Source of the DNA: Anthopleura xanthogrammica
Taxonomy: Eukaryota; Cnidaria; Anthozoa; Actiniaria; Actiniidae
Direction: 5' to 3'
DNA: 64,000 bases
Assembly: GCA_964019055.1 (NCBI GenBank)
Contig: OZ025222.1
Span: forward strand, 10,209,043 to 10,273,042
The translations under genes were made by a program, and so were the position numbers. Below are positions 49,280-62,700 of the stretch, in pieces. Below the pieces are notes generated by a model. It had not been told where the DNA came from and made no database searches. It saw only the letters and a list, made by a program, of their open reading frames with translations. How positions within the stretch are numbered: position 1 is the stretch's first letter; each line of letters opens with the position of its first letter.

Positions 49280-49504
49280 TATGTATCAATCACGAAAACC
49301 TCCTTTGTTTATAGAGCATGATTGCCTTATGCAATCTCCACGCTTCATACTATTTTTAATTAGTCCTGGGTGCAAGAGTACCTTGTTTAACCCTTTGGGT
49401 TGTCTCTCTTGCACCCTCCACCTATTTATTTCCGTTTTTTTCAATGTGTATTTTGTGTATATGTGGTAAATAAAAACCTTTGAACCTTTGAACCTTTGAA
49501 CCTT
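49280..49504 (+). mobile_element. possible LINE 3' end with (TTTGAACC)n tail
   Basis: GTGGTAAATAAAAACC followed by about three TTTGAACC octamers (49474-49502). A short octamer microsatellite at the 3' end is typical of CR1/L2-type LINEs. No ORF is preserved. Confidence 0.4.
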
Positions 49505-50110
49505 TTGCAATGCTCGAAAATATAGCGTTGCAGGTTGCCGAAGTGAGGTGTTACACTGCAACGAGATCTCAGCAACTTGCAACGAGAAACGTGAGAAACG
49601 TTCCTGTAGGGGTGATACACTGTGCAATAGCGTTGCCAGTTGCTGCAATCCGTTTCGAAAAGTAGAACTGAGCTGTTTCGTGCAACACTTTCCGGAACAA
49701 AAAAATTTACGACACAAACCTTGTCCTTAAAACCCCGGGAAAAGGTTGGATAGTTTGCTAGAACCATATTGGAGGGTCGAAGAAAAGTTGGAAAGTTTCT
49801 TAGAAGAGTGTTGTTTTCAAAGATTGTTACGGCCATAAACCCTGGAAAATAGTTGGACAGCTTTCTAAAACCTTATAAGAGAGTCGTTTGTAAAGATCTT
49901 TCCAGCCAAAAACCATCTTAGTAAACGACCCTTATACAGGGTCCTAGCAAACTGCCCAACTTTTTTGACCACATCAGTAGGGTTGGCAATAACCACTACG
50001 TCACCCCATAATTAATCTCTCATTTTTCTCACTTTTCGTGATCAACCTAACTACATCATTACAAAGAAATACCAACAAAATATCTTTATTCCAATGCCAG
50101 TTCGGTAGAG
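49505..50110. other. no gene; dispersed repeat
   Basis: Repeated GCAACGAGA/GTTGCCAGTTGC motifs (49525-49650) and a stretch (49735-49970) with several AACCCTGGAAAA/GTTGGACAG-type repeats related to 12.95-13.08 kb. Confidence 0.4.
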
Positions 50111-50113
50111 AAA

Positions 50114-50337
50114 GATCTATCCAGGTACACGTATGTACCAATAACGTTCATGAATGGATATGAATATTACATTCTACACATTATGATAGATCTATCCAGG
50201 TACACGTATGTACCAATAACGTTCATGAATGGATATGAATATTACATTCTACACATTATGATAGACCTATCCAGGTACACGTATGTACCAATAACGTTCA
50301 TGAATGGATATGAATATTACATTCTACACATTATGAT
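50114..50337 (+). repeat. 75-bp tandem repeat, three copies
   Basis: Unit contains ATCTATCCAGGTACACGTAT and GTTCATGAATGGATATGAAT. The copies are almost identical. Confidence 0.95.
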
Positions 50338-50779
50338 CAAATAAAAAATAGTCTTTTGAGAGCTAAAAATGCTCAAAAATAGAAAAAGAAACGTCTAAAA
50401 AAGTTCAGTTGCACTCTGTCTAAGAATATTGGTTATCAGTTTGGCTATTCTGATATTCTATACATTATTATACATTCGTATGACATTCTACTGACTACAA
50501 ACCCTTAAACACGATATAAATATGTATTAAACCTATTGAAAAAACGTTGTCAGCAGATCTGAAATCTGACACCCAAATGAATTGTGGTCTGTGAATTGAA
50601 ATATGAAGGAAAGTGATAATTGCTTTGTCTTTTTCATTAGTAGTTCACAACAAGTTCATATTGAAATATGACACCAAATTTCAGATGTTCGACCGACAAC
50701 GTTTTTAGCAATAAGTGTACACTGTAATCCAAAGAACAGTGACTTGACTAGGGAGGGGAGGGTAGGGCAGCTGATGACA

Positions 50780-53700
50780 TCATAATAATCTTCCACGACA
50801 TTGAGAAGAGCCACAGTAACAGCGCAGAACTTTATCTTGGACGCTGCCAACTTCGTACATGTAATCCCAAGTTAACTCGGAACCAGCAGATATGTTACTA
50901 AAAATAACAACAAAGACACATGAATATGGATACAACACAAGAAAAGAATCTTATTCTCAAGACCATGTGTCATTCCCTAGAGTATCATTTCTTTGTTTAA
51001 CAGTTGTACATGAGAAGACACATGAATATGGATACAACTCAAACAAAGAATCTTATTCTCAAGACCATGTGTCATTCCCTAGAGTATCATGTCTTTGTTT
51101 AACGGTTGTACATGAGAAGACACATGAATATGGATACAACTCAAACAAAGAATCTTATTCTCAAGACCATGTGTCATTCCCTAGAGTATCATTTCTTTGT
51201 TTAACGGTTGTACATGAGAAGACACATGAATATGGATACAACTCAAACAAAGAATCTTATTCTCAAGAGAATGACACGTGGTCTTCAATGGGAAGACATT
51301 CCACCCAAGGTAAAGTGTCTATACTTACTGTTGGGCAAAGAAAGCCACGCGAGGGAACCGCAAGTCGTGGGTGTCGATAAACACGTTCTGGACGAACAGG
51401 TTTGGAGAACAGCTATGCTGTAAATCAAAAGAGAACAAATGGAATAAAAAAGGTGGAACTAACAAGCTTGGGAATAAAGGGTGGTGTAGTGGTAATACAC
51501 TCGCCTCTCACATCTGGGGTCTCAGGCTCAATTCCCAGACATGTGAGTAGAGTTTGTTTGGTCTCTCCCTTGATTCGAGGGTTATTCTCCAAGTTCTCCA
51601 TTCTTCCTCCCTTCCCAAAACCTAACACGCTAAATTTCAATTCGATCTGTGAACAAGCCGTGCCCTGACATAGATCAGCCCAGAGGTTGTTTCAGGGTTC
51701 TATCTGTGAGTTAGCCATGCCCTGACATAGATCAGCCCAGAGGTTGTTTCAGGGTTCTATCTGTGAGTTAGCCATGCCCTGACTTAGATCAGTCAAGTGG
51801 TTGTTTCAGGGTATCGATAAAAGGTTTTCTAAAGGATTATGAGCGTGCGCCATGCCAGTAGTGAGATGTACATACATTCAAATAACGGCCACAGTTGCCA
51901 TATGCTTTGGCATCAATGACGTAACAATGTTCCTCGTCAAACAGGCTTCTTGTGGTAGCTTTCTTGACAGGGCTGTCTCCAGTCATACCGGGACTTGCAG
52001 ATCTCTTGATTCCTACAATATGATTAGAAACGACGTTAAGTGTACATCAACTCAAGCCAAGAAAGGATTCTCACACTTGCAACATCCACTCTCATTACTA
52101 CTGATGAAGACAAGAGAAATCCAAACAAACACATAAGACTTTTTGGTTTTGAAGTTGTTCACGTAATAGACCTCTTTACCCTGGGGTAATGTTTCTCATT
52201 TCAGACCATGTGTCATTCCCTAGAGTATCATTTCTTTGTTTAATGGTTGTGCATGAGAAGACACATGAATATGGATACAACTCAAACAAAGAATCTTATT
52301 CTCAAGACCATGTGTCATTCCCTAGAGTATCATTGCTTTGTTTAACAGTTGTGCATGAGAAGACACATGAATATGGATAGGACTCAAAGAAGGAATCTTA
52401 TTCTCAAGAGAATGATACTTGGTCTGGAATGGGAAACATTTCTCCCAAAGTAAAGAGGTGTTTGATCAAAATGAGAGTATGAATAATTCTAGAAACTAGA
52501 TAAGGAATGAATGACAGTATATTGAACCACATGACACCTCTCACATGCTAACCATGTATATATCAATAGAATTACCATTTTTCTGGAGTGTGACAATGAA
52601 CCTTCTGGCCCGACGTCCACTAGAATTGCTTTTAACACGAACATTGCGGTCAAACGATGCATCAGAAGATTTGTCAATGGAATCAGTAACAGAGGAATCA
52701 GAGTCTGTGCTTGCAGGAGATGGTGGAAATGACTCCACATCACAAGTAGAAGATTCTGGGAACAAAGGAAGATCTTCAAACGAAGGGGTACGGTCCTGCA
52801 CAGTCTCGGGGCTCACACCATCCAATGCTACCCCTCGTGACTGGAGTTTAGTTATTGTATCTTTCAAGTCAGTCAGTCGAATTCCGCATTCCATTTTGGT
52901 TAGTGTTGGAGGTTCTTCATCAGGTTGATGGAGCTGAGCAGCAAGTTTGCTTAAATCATCAGCAGACATCAACGGTGGTACATTATCATCTGATGATGCC
53001 GATGATGACGGCTGATCTTTCTCCTCATCAACATCCATATTCAGTTTCTGGTCACTATTAGCAATCTCCTTGTCATTAGCAACTTCTCCTTTACTGTTGT
53101 CATGTTTACTATCTAGATCTTTACCCTCATTGCTGTGTTCACTTAGAGTTCCACTGACTTTATCATTGTCATGGTTACTGTTACCATGACTACCATGATC
53201 ACCACTGTTAACCTTAAAGTCCTTATCCTCAGGTATTTCTAGTGGTTTATCATGGTTAACATCAGAGTCAACCTTGGTTAGTGTTTCTTTAATTCTATTC
53301 CCATCAGTATTAATATCGGGAATTTCCTTTGTATTGTTTAACACCACATCACTACTTGGTTTGTGGTTTGGAGCTATTTCTATATTCTTTGTACCATCAT
53401 TACTTGTACCCCCCTTGTGGCGTCCATCACAAGTCTTATCAATCAGGTCCATATTATCACTATCAGTACTTGTACCCTCCTTGTGGCTTCCATCACAAGT
53501 CTTATCAATCAGGTCCATATTATCACTATTAGTACTTGTACCCTCCTTGTGGCTTCCATCACGAGTCTCATCAATCAGGTCCATATTATCACTATCAGTA
53601 CTTGTACCCTCCTTGTGGCGTCCATCACGAGTCTTATCAATCAGGTCCATATTATCACTATCAGTACTTGTACCCTCCTTGTGGCGTCCATCACGAGTCT

Positions 53701-56700
53701 TATCAATCAGGTCCATATTATCACTATTAGTACTTGTACCCTCCTTGTGGCGTCCATCACAAGTCTTATCAATCAGGTCCATATTATCACTATCAGTACT
53801 TGTACCCTCCTTGTGGCTTCCATCACGAGTCTTATCAATCAGGTCCATATTATCACTATCAGTACTTGTACCCTCCTTGTGGCTTCCATCACGAGTCTCA
53901 TCAATCAGGTCCATATTATCACTATCTTCGGTTGATTCACTGTTGTCATGACAACTAACGTGACGTAATTCCTCTTTACTAGCAGAACCATCAATATTGC
54001 TGTTTTTTTCAGAATCGCTGAGTTGATAGTCATCCTGGGATGAGTCTGCCGTGTCAGTCACATGACCTTGATCCATGTCACATGACTCAGTGCTTTCGGT
54101 AGATATGTCCAGACACAGATCAAAATGATCTCCCAAAGAACTGGAGGCTTTGGACATATTCTTAACATCACCAACACCACCATCATCAGTAGATTGTTTG
54201 TTGTTTGTTTCTACAGGGAAACTGATGGATTCATCTTCATCACTGCTGGTCAGATCAATGACTGTGGGCTCACATGGCATTGGAGGGGGGTCACCACATG
54301 GCTCTTGACGGGGAGACACTGGAATCAGAAAACAAAAACATCTTAAACACCAGATATAAACTGAACCAGCAGAAATAAAGTAAACATTTCAGTCTGCTGA
54401 TAAACCTGCTATCTGTCTGTCTGTTTCTGTATGTCTATCTGTCTGTCTGTTTCTGTATGTCTATCTGTCTGTTTGTCTGTCTGTCTGTGCATACACATGT
54501 CTGTCTGTCTGGCTCTGCGTGCAGACTTGTCTGTCTGTCAGTATGTCTGTCTGTCTGTCTGTCTGTACATACATGGTTCTGTCTGTCTGTCTCTGCGTGC
54601 AGACTTGTCTGTCTGTCTGTCTGTACATACATGGTTCTGTCTGTCTGTCTCTGTGTGCAGACTTGTCTGTCTGTCTGTCTGTCCATACATGTGTCTGTTT
54701 GTCTGTCTGTCTGCCTGTCCATACATGTGTTTGTTTGTCTGTCTGTCTGTCTGTCTGTGTGTGCATACACGTGTCTTTCTGTCTGTCCATATATGTGTCT
54801 GTCTGTCTGTCTGTCTGGCCATACATGTATCTGTCTGTCTGTCTTGTAATACCTACCATTAGAGTGATCTTTAGATTCATGGTTTGGATTGTCTGTTGTA
54901 TCTTCAGATGGTACACTGATTCTCCTCAGTACAATGGATCCAGTATTACTAGAAGACGCTACTACATACCTACAACAAACATGCCAATCAAGCACTTTCA
55001 ACAAAAAAAGAATAGAATTGGAAAGCACTCATCACAAAGTGGTGAGAGTGCTTGCCTCTCATCAATGCAGCCCTGGTTCGACTCCCAGTGGTGTGAGATG
55101 TTATCTCCTGAGCTTCGAGAGTTTTACTCCAGCTTCAAGAGTTTTCTTCCCTTTGCAGGAATCGACTCCTCCATGAAGGAGTAAGGGCCAGAGGTTTTTT
55201 AGCTACTGCCTTATTAGACAAGGACGATTTATGGCAGCAGGATGTAGAATGAATAGAATGAATATAACTTACTTTTCATCAGCCATAGTCACTCTGAACA
55301 TCTTCCCATCTTCTTTGATGATCACAGCACCATTTGTTGATGGGCTTGTGTTTATAGCACTAATGAACAAAGATGAAATATCAACACTGTACAATCCAGC
55401 CCACCCCCCCCCCCCCATCACCATCTATTGATGGGCTTGTGTTTAATATAAACACTGTACAATCCACCCCACCCCACCCCCCATCACCATCTGTTGATGG
55501 GCTTGTGTTTAATATAAACACTGTACAATCCACCCCCCCCCCCCCATCACCATCTATTGATGGGCTTGTGTTTAATATAAACACTGTACAATCCACCCCC
55601 CCCCCCCCATCACCATCTATTGATGGGCTTGTGTTTAATATAAACACTGTACAATCCACCCCACCCCCCCCCCATCACCATCTATTGATGGGCTTGTGTT
55701 TAATATAAACACTGTACAATCCACCCCACCCCCACCCCCCCATCACCATCTGTTGATGGGCTTGTGTTTAATATAAACACTGTACAATCCACCCCACCCC
55801 CCCCCCCATCACCATCTGTTGATGGGCTTGTGTTTAATATAAACACTGTACAATCCACCCCCCCCCCCCCATCACCATCTATTGATGGGCTTGTGTTTAA
55901 TATAAACACTGTACAATCCACCCCACCCCCCCCCATCACCATCTATTGATGGGCTTGTGTTTAATATAAACACTGTACAATCCACCCCACCCCCCCCCCC
56001 CCCCCCATCACCATCTGTTGATGGGCTTGTGTTTAATATAAACACTGTACAATCCACCCCCCCCCCATCACCATTTGTTGATGGGCTTGTGTTTACAGCA
56101 CTGATGAACAAAGATGAAATATCAACACTGTACAATCCAGCCCACCCCCCCCCCCCATCACCATCTATTGATGGGCTTGTGTTTAATATAAACACTGTAC
56201 AATCCACCCCCCCCCCCCCCCATCACCATCTATTGATGGGCTTGTGTTTAATATAAACACTGTACAATCCACCCCCCCCCCCCCCCCCATCACCATCTAT
56301 TGATGGGCTTGTGTTTAATATAAACACTGTACAATCCACCCCCCCCCCCATCACCATCTATTGATGGGCTTGTGTTTAATATAAACACTGTACAATCCAC
56401 CCCCCCCCCCCATCACCATCTATTGATGGGCTTGTGTTTAATATAAACACTGTACAATCCACCCCCCCCCCCCCCATCACCATCTATTGATGGGCTTGTG
56501 TTTAATATAAACACTGTACAATCCACCCCCCCCCCCATCACCATTTGTTGATGGGCTTGTGTTTACAGCACTGATGAACAAAGATGAAATATCAACACTG
56601 TACAATCCAACAACAACAATCTAGGTTTCATTGTAGTTCGTTTCATACCTTTGTTTTTTGGCTTCCTTTTTCCGACTCTTCTGAGAAACACAAATTCAAA

Positions 56701-59700
56701 AGAATAGTTAACCATTACATTTTCTCCCCCCCCCCCCTTGTCACAAGGTTTTTACTCTGGGATCTTCAGTATTCCTACCTCCATAAAAACCAACAGGTAA
56801 GTTAAGTGTTTGGTGTTATAAATATGGAATGTAGCTGTGGTGCATGTGGAGCAAACTTCATGGAAGAGTCCTGTACGCAGGATGATTGATAGGCTCAACA
56901 GTGTCCAATGGGTCACTGAAGGAATTACGGTGTATTATTTAAAGGTCTGATAGAGGCTACAGAATATCAGCTACTCACTATTTTTGGTGTAACTGTATCA
57001 CAATAGACTGGTTCATACAGACTAGAGTTCTCACTGATGACTGAATCAGTATCTGATGACATATCACTATCAGACATGAACCTGGTAATAGCAAGAAATC
57101 ATCATCATTATTATCATTATCATCACCATCATTCTCATCGCCGTCCATCATTATCATCATCATCATCCATCATCATCAGTCACCATAATCATCATTCTCA
57201 TCACCATCCGTCATTATCACCATCTGTATCATCCATTATCATCCATTATTATCATAATCATCCATCATAATGCATCATCGTCATCATTATGATGCATCTT
57301 CATCATAGACGTTACCATCACAATCATCCCCATTAATCATCATCACCACCATAATCATCAGCACCACTATTATCTTCATAGTCACCATCATGTATTGTCA
57401 TCATTATCATCACCATCCTTACCCATTATCACTGCACTCACTAGACCCATCATCTAAGGTCTTCAGTATGACACTGTCATAACCATCCTTACCCATTATC
57501 ACTGCACTCACTAGACCCATCATCTAAGGTCTTCAGTATGACACTGTCATAACCATCCTTACCCATTATCACTGCACTCACTAGACCCATCATCTAAGGT
57601 CTTCAGTATGACACTGTCATAACCATCCTTACCCATTATCACTGCACTCACTAGACCCATCATCTAAGGTCTTCAGTATGACACTATCATCACCATCCTT
57701 ACCCATTATCACTGCACTCACTAGACCCATCATCTAAGGTCTTCAGTATGACACTGTCATCTTCTATGTCTGACACACTGGATTCATAACCTTCTTTGAT
57801 CTTCTCAACTACTTCAATGTGGTCAAGTTCAGCCAGATATTCATCCCCAAAGTCTCTGCCCTCTTTGTTAGCCATCTTTAGTGTCAACAAAGAAAAAAGA
57901 GAATGGTTATATCATGTTGAATATGATATAGAGCAGTTTTCGACTGGGAAACGTACAATACTGACTTACAGCACATATATGATATGTCATGCTGTAACAT
58001 TGAAATGGCTTCTCATTGTGTCCCAGTAATTCCCAACCACAACACATAGTTATGGTTATCATAAGATACAGTACGGCTATAGTTATGGTTATCATAAGAT
58101 ACAGTACGGCTATAGTTATGGTTATCATGAGATACAGTACGGCTATAGTTATGGTTATCATGAGATACAGTACGGCTATAGTTATGGTTATCATAAGATA
58201 CAGTACGGCTATAGTTATGGTTATCATAAGATACAGTACGGCTATAGTTATGGTTATCATGAGATACAGTACGGCTATAGTTATGGTTATCATAAGATAC
58301 AGTACGGCTATAGTTATGGTTATCATGAGATACAGTACGGCTATAGTTATGGTTATCATGAGATACAGTACGGCTATAGTTATGGTTATCATAAGATACA
58401 GTACGGCTATAGTATGACTACAATTTTGCCATATCATTTCCCACATATGAAAACCACCCTAGTGCAATGGAAAATTAAAGAACTGTATTCAAACTGAATT
58501 GTATTGAATGTACAATGAATGTAGTGATGGATGAATGAACTGATGGACAAATAGATGGATGATTGATGAATGAATGGATGGATGGGATGGATGGATGGGA
58601 TGGATGGATGGGATGGATGGGATGGATGGGATGGATAGATGGATAGATGGATGGATGGATGGATGGATGGATGGATGGATGGATGGATGGATGGATGGGA
58701 TGGATGGATGGGATGGATGGGATGACAACTCACATCTTCATTCATAACTTGTCCAGAGTAAGTACAAATGAAAGTACCAACAGGAATATCATCCAAGGTC
58801 CTCAGTCCCCATCCACGATTCTCAGTTTTAAAAACTTGTAGTCTCAGTCGAATCCCGTTCTGTACCATACGGTTAAAACACTGACTTGCACAGGCACAAT
58901 TCTGATTACACTCGTAGATACTGAAACAAAACAAAAAAGTAGACATTCTAACATGATCAAAAAGTGATTGGGAATGAAGGGTAGTGTACTACACTCTCAC
59001 CTCTAGTCTAGGGTCTAAGGTTTGATTCATGGACTCACCATCAAATCAGCTTACAGTTTCTCTGCACATATATAAGGTTTCTCCCTTGATTCAATTGAAT
59101 TGTTCTGTAGGTTCTCCCTTCACTACTCCCTCCAACATGCTAAATTTGATCTGTGAGTTAGCCATGCCCTGACTAAGTTCAACCTTTTCATTTTGTTTTA
59201 AATTTTGTGAAGAAGGAAACATAATGTATTTTACTTGAAGAAAGCATGAACGCACGACTTGATAGGGCTTGTTGATTTCATGAAAACAAGATGGCGTCGG
59301 GTGTGTCCTTGACCCTCAATCAAGTCTTTTTCTTTGTTTGTTTGATTTTTGGCAATTTAGAAATGATAACGATATGCGAGAGCTTCTTAACAAACAGTTT
59401 TCCATTGATTTGGTTAAATAGAAGTGAAGTTATAAGTTGGTAGTCAACGGACTTGTTATGGAAGTGAACATGCTGTAGTTTGATCATTATGCGATCTTTG
59501 TTTGATCGATAAAAAAATACTCTAAACTTCTTTACGAATGTTGATATAAAGTTTTATCACTGTTGATCAAGTTTTATTTACGTTATTAGTTTGCAATTAC
59601 TTTTGGTAGCGAACGTACTTCAACATGGTACTGGTACCGAAAGTACATGGTATGGGAAGTACCCGATACCTGTTATTGACTTGGTGATGGATATGGGGAC

Positions 59701-62700
59701 AGACCTACCCTATATAATATGTATATTATTGACTTGGTGATGGATATGGGGACAGACCTACCCTGTCGGCACACAGTCCATTAGTTTACGATACTCGTAA
59801 CCTGCTGCAATATCTTCTTTTCCATCAACAGCTGCAGATGCCGATATCGTCAACTGAGCACATGAGCACTTGGACTTATCCTGAAAAGAACTCAGACAAT
59901 TTACTCTGTTCTTGGCAAGAATGTAAAAGGGTGAAAAAACAGCACAGCAGCAAGTAGCAGGGTTTGATTCTACTTAAATAACTTGATATGCAAAACACAC
60001 ATGGTATATATGCATGAGTGTGTACACAATGTATCCAAAAATAACACAAAAGACCCTGGCTTTCAAATGTTGTGCCATGTCAATATAGCTTATTATCAAG
60101 AGAACGGCACATGTTCTGAAATGAAACAATATTACACCTAAGCTGACATCATTTTTGTAATCTTACTAGAAGGACAGGACCCATTCATAAGAGTGGTAAA
60201 TACAGTAATGGGTTATCATCATGATGACAACAACAATGACAACAAAACCAACAACAACAACAACAACGGCAAGTTCCTTACCTGACAGTTATCTGTACAG
60301 TCACAGCATGCCAGAAAACCTGGGTCTGTTACAATGTTGACACCCTCGGATAAGATTCTGTCACTCACATAGTCAATGGGTGGAGGGTAGCTGCTATCAT
60401 GTTCATTTACAACCTGAAAAACAGTACAACACACTCTACTCACATGTGATGTCAGAGACCTGCCCCTACACCACCCTTCTCTATCATACCGTGCAAGGAT
60501 ATCATTCTGTCCAATCACTGGTGATGTAATATTTAGAGTAGTTTCCATATGACTATGAAAAACGTATGTTACAGACTGTGCCCTGCCATGACCATGTTCA
60601 CACCATGCGGTAAACATGCCGTGACCTTTCACACTCATAACCTGCTCTATGGTATGACATCTTCACTGATGTTCTCCTTCAATTACACATACTTACACAG
60701 ATGAAAATACTGCTAATAATCTCTAATAATCACTATTAATACTTACAGATATACTAACAGTTTCTGCTCCATTGGAGATATCAGGTGAGAGAATGTTCTA
60801 TGGCAACAAGTAAAAAAGTACACAGATAAATAATAAGAAATGGACATTAAATAAACAAATTATTAAATACTTATTTTCTATAGTGATACAGGGAGCCGTT
60901 GCCGAGTCTCCCGGGCCAGAGGCTAATGTGTAAGTATACGACACACTCCACAATCAATACCACTACATTCAATATTTTTAGCACTCAACACTCAACTCGG
61001 ATGTTGGGATTTCGGGGGGGGGGGGGGGGGGAGGGAACCAACACATCAAACAAACTATTTACCACAATTGTAAAATTTCCCCGTTGAAACCCTTGCAATT
61101 CCTGAATCCTGACACCTCAAAAACATGAATTCCCACTCCCGCTTACAATTGAGAATACATAAAATGTTTGAGTATGACTAAAGTTGGGAATCTCTGTAGA
61201 TGTGTAAGAGGATAACTTTTCACTTACTTTTGTACTGATTGGTCTATTCGCACAGGAGATTTCAGGATCAAAACAAAACTGGTCGATAGTTACGTTACTA
61301 GTGCCTGTTAGTGTCACTATAAACAGTCAAGATATACAACATGTTAGAATATCACGGTATTATATGACCTGTATGGCCGTGCTTCATGTGGTGGAGGTCA
61401 CTGTGGTCACTGTGCTCGGTCCGTATGGCATGACCTTGAGCCAAATATTTTCCTGTATGCACCTCCCACTCAGTCAATAAGTACATAGTATTTGGCAGGG
61501 AATGTATGTATGTATGTATGTATGTACGTACGTACGTATGTATTTATCCAATCTAATTGTACTTACAGTATTTTCCAACATCAGCAATTGATCTCTAAAC
61601 AAGACAAAACAAAAATACTTTTACTATTAGCAACAATAGCAACACAGCCCTACTTGACTGTAATTCAAGTCAGACTATATAATATTCCCTTTCCTGTAGT
61701 AAGATATCTTACCAGTCTTTTATTGCAGGGTGCACAGTGACTGTAATTCAAGTCAGACTATATAATACTCCCTATCCTGTAGTAAGATATCTTACCAGTC
61801 TTTTATTGCAGGGTGCACAGTGACTGTAATTCAAGTCAGACTATATAATATTCCCTATCCTGTAGTAAGATATCTTACCAGTCTTTTATTGCAGGGTGCA
61901 CAGTGACTGTAATTCAAGTCAGACTATATAATATTCCCTATCCTGTAGTAAGATATCTTACCAGTCTTTTATTGCAGGGTGCACGGTAGTAAATTTCTTT
62001 TTTGCTTCTTGGATGTCGTTTAGTTATTTCCCTGAAATATGATAAAAACAAACATTGCTTTATTGAAGCAAGGCTCACACTTGTAAGCCAGCTGTTTGTA
62101 GCTGCTTTTTTCATAGCTTGTGATCTGTATTACCTTATAATTATGTTGTAATGATATTTCTGTTTTGTCAATAGACCTATTTAGCATGCGCGTAATGTTT
62201 TCCCATTTCAGACCACATGTCATTCTCTTGAGAATAAGATTCTGTTTGAGTTGTATCCATATTCATGTGTCTTCTCATGTGCAACCATTAAACAAAGACA
62301 CAATACTCTAGGGAATGACATGTGGTCTTGAGAACAAGATTCTTTGCTTGAGGATATGAGATTAAGCATCCACTGATTAGACATTTCATTAGCAACATGC
62401 TCGTCATTGGGTTCTAGTACCTTTTCCAGTTGAGCATCAGCGGCAGTGACATCATGTTGTGCTTGGATTTTTCTTTGATATCAACTTGTTTTGTTTGACC
62501 ACAATGTTTACCGCACTTATGGGGACCTGAAGAAGACAGGAAAAACCTTTTATCAGTACCATGAAACAACTTTTGCGCTGATGGCAAACTCACAGACAGA
62601 ACCCTGAAACAACCTCTGGGCTGATGGCTAACTCACAGATAGAACCCTGAAACAACCTTTGGGATGATCTAAGTCAGGGCATGGCAAACTCACAGATAGA

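Noticed and set aside
49286..49836. Overlapping 143- and 131-codon minus-strand frames
   Set aside because: They cross a probable LINE 3' tail and a repeat, with no domain or splice support.
53274..53951. Plus-strand frames opposite the SETDB1 large exon
   Set aside because: They mirror the 66-bp coding repeat. The minus-strand frame has matching splice phases and fits SETDB1.
55028..55100. Functional tRNA gene
   Set aside because: A good T-arm-like block is present, but the body continues as the dispersed SINE and no complete cloverleaf is evident.
54431..55184. Cys-rich plus-strand frame (VCLSVCLS repeats) as a secreted knottin-like protein
   Set aside because: It is the CTGT microsatellite; cysteines come from the repeat, not from a fold.
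58016..58446. Transmembrane-like [11 protein letters not shown] repeat protein
   Set aside because: Generated by the intronic 33-bp tandem repeat; it is open on both strands.
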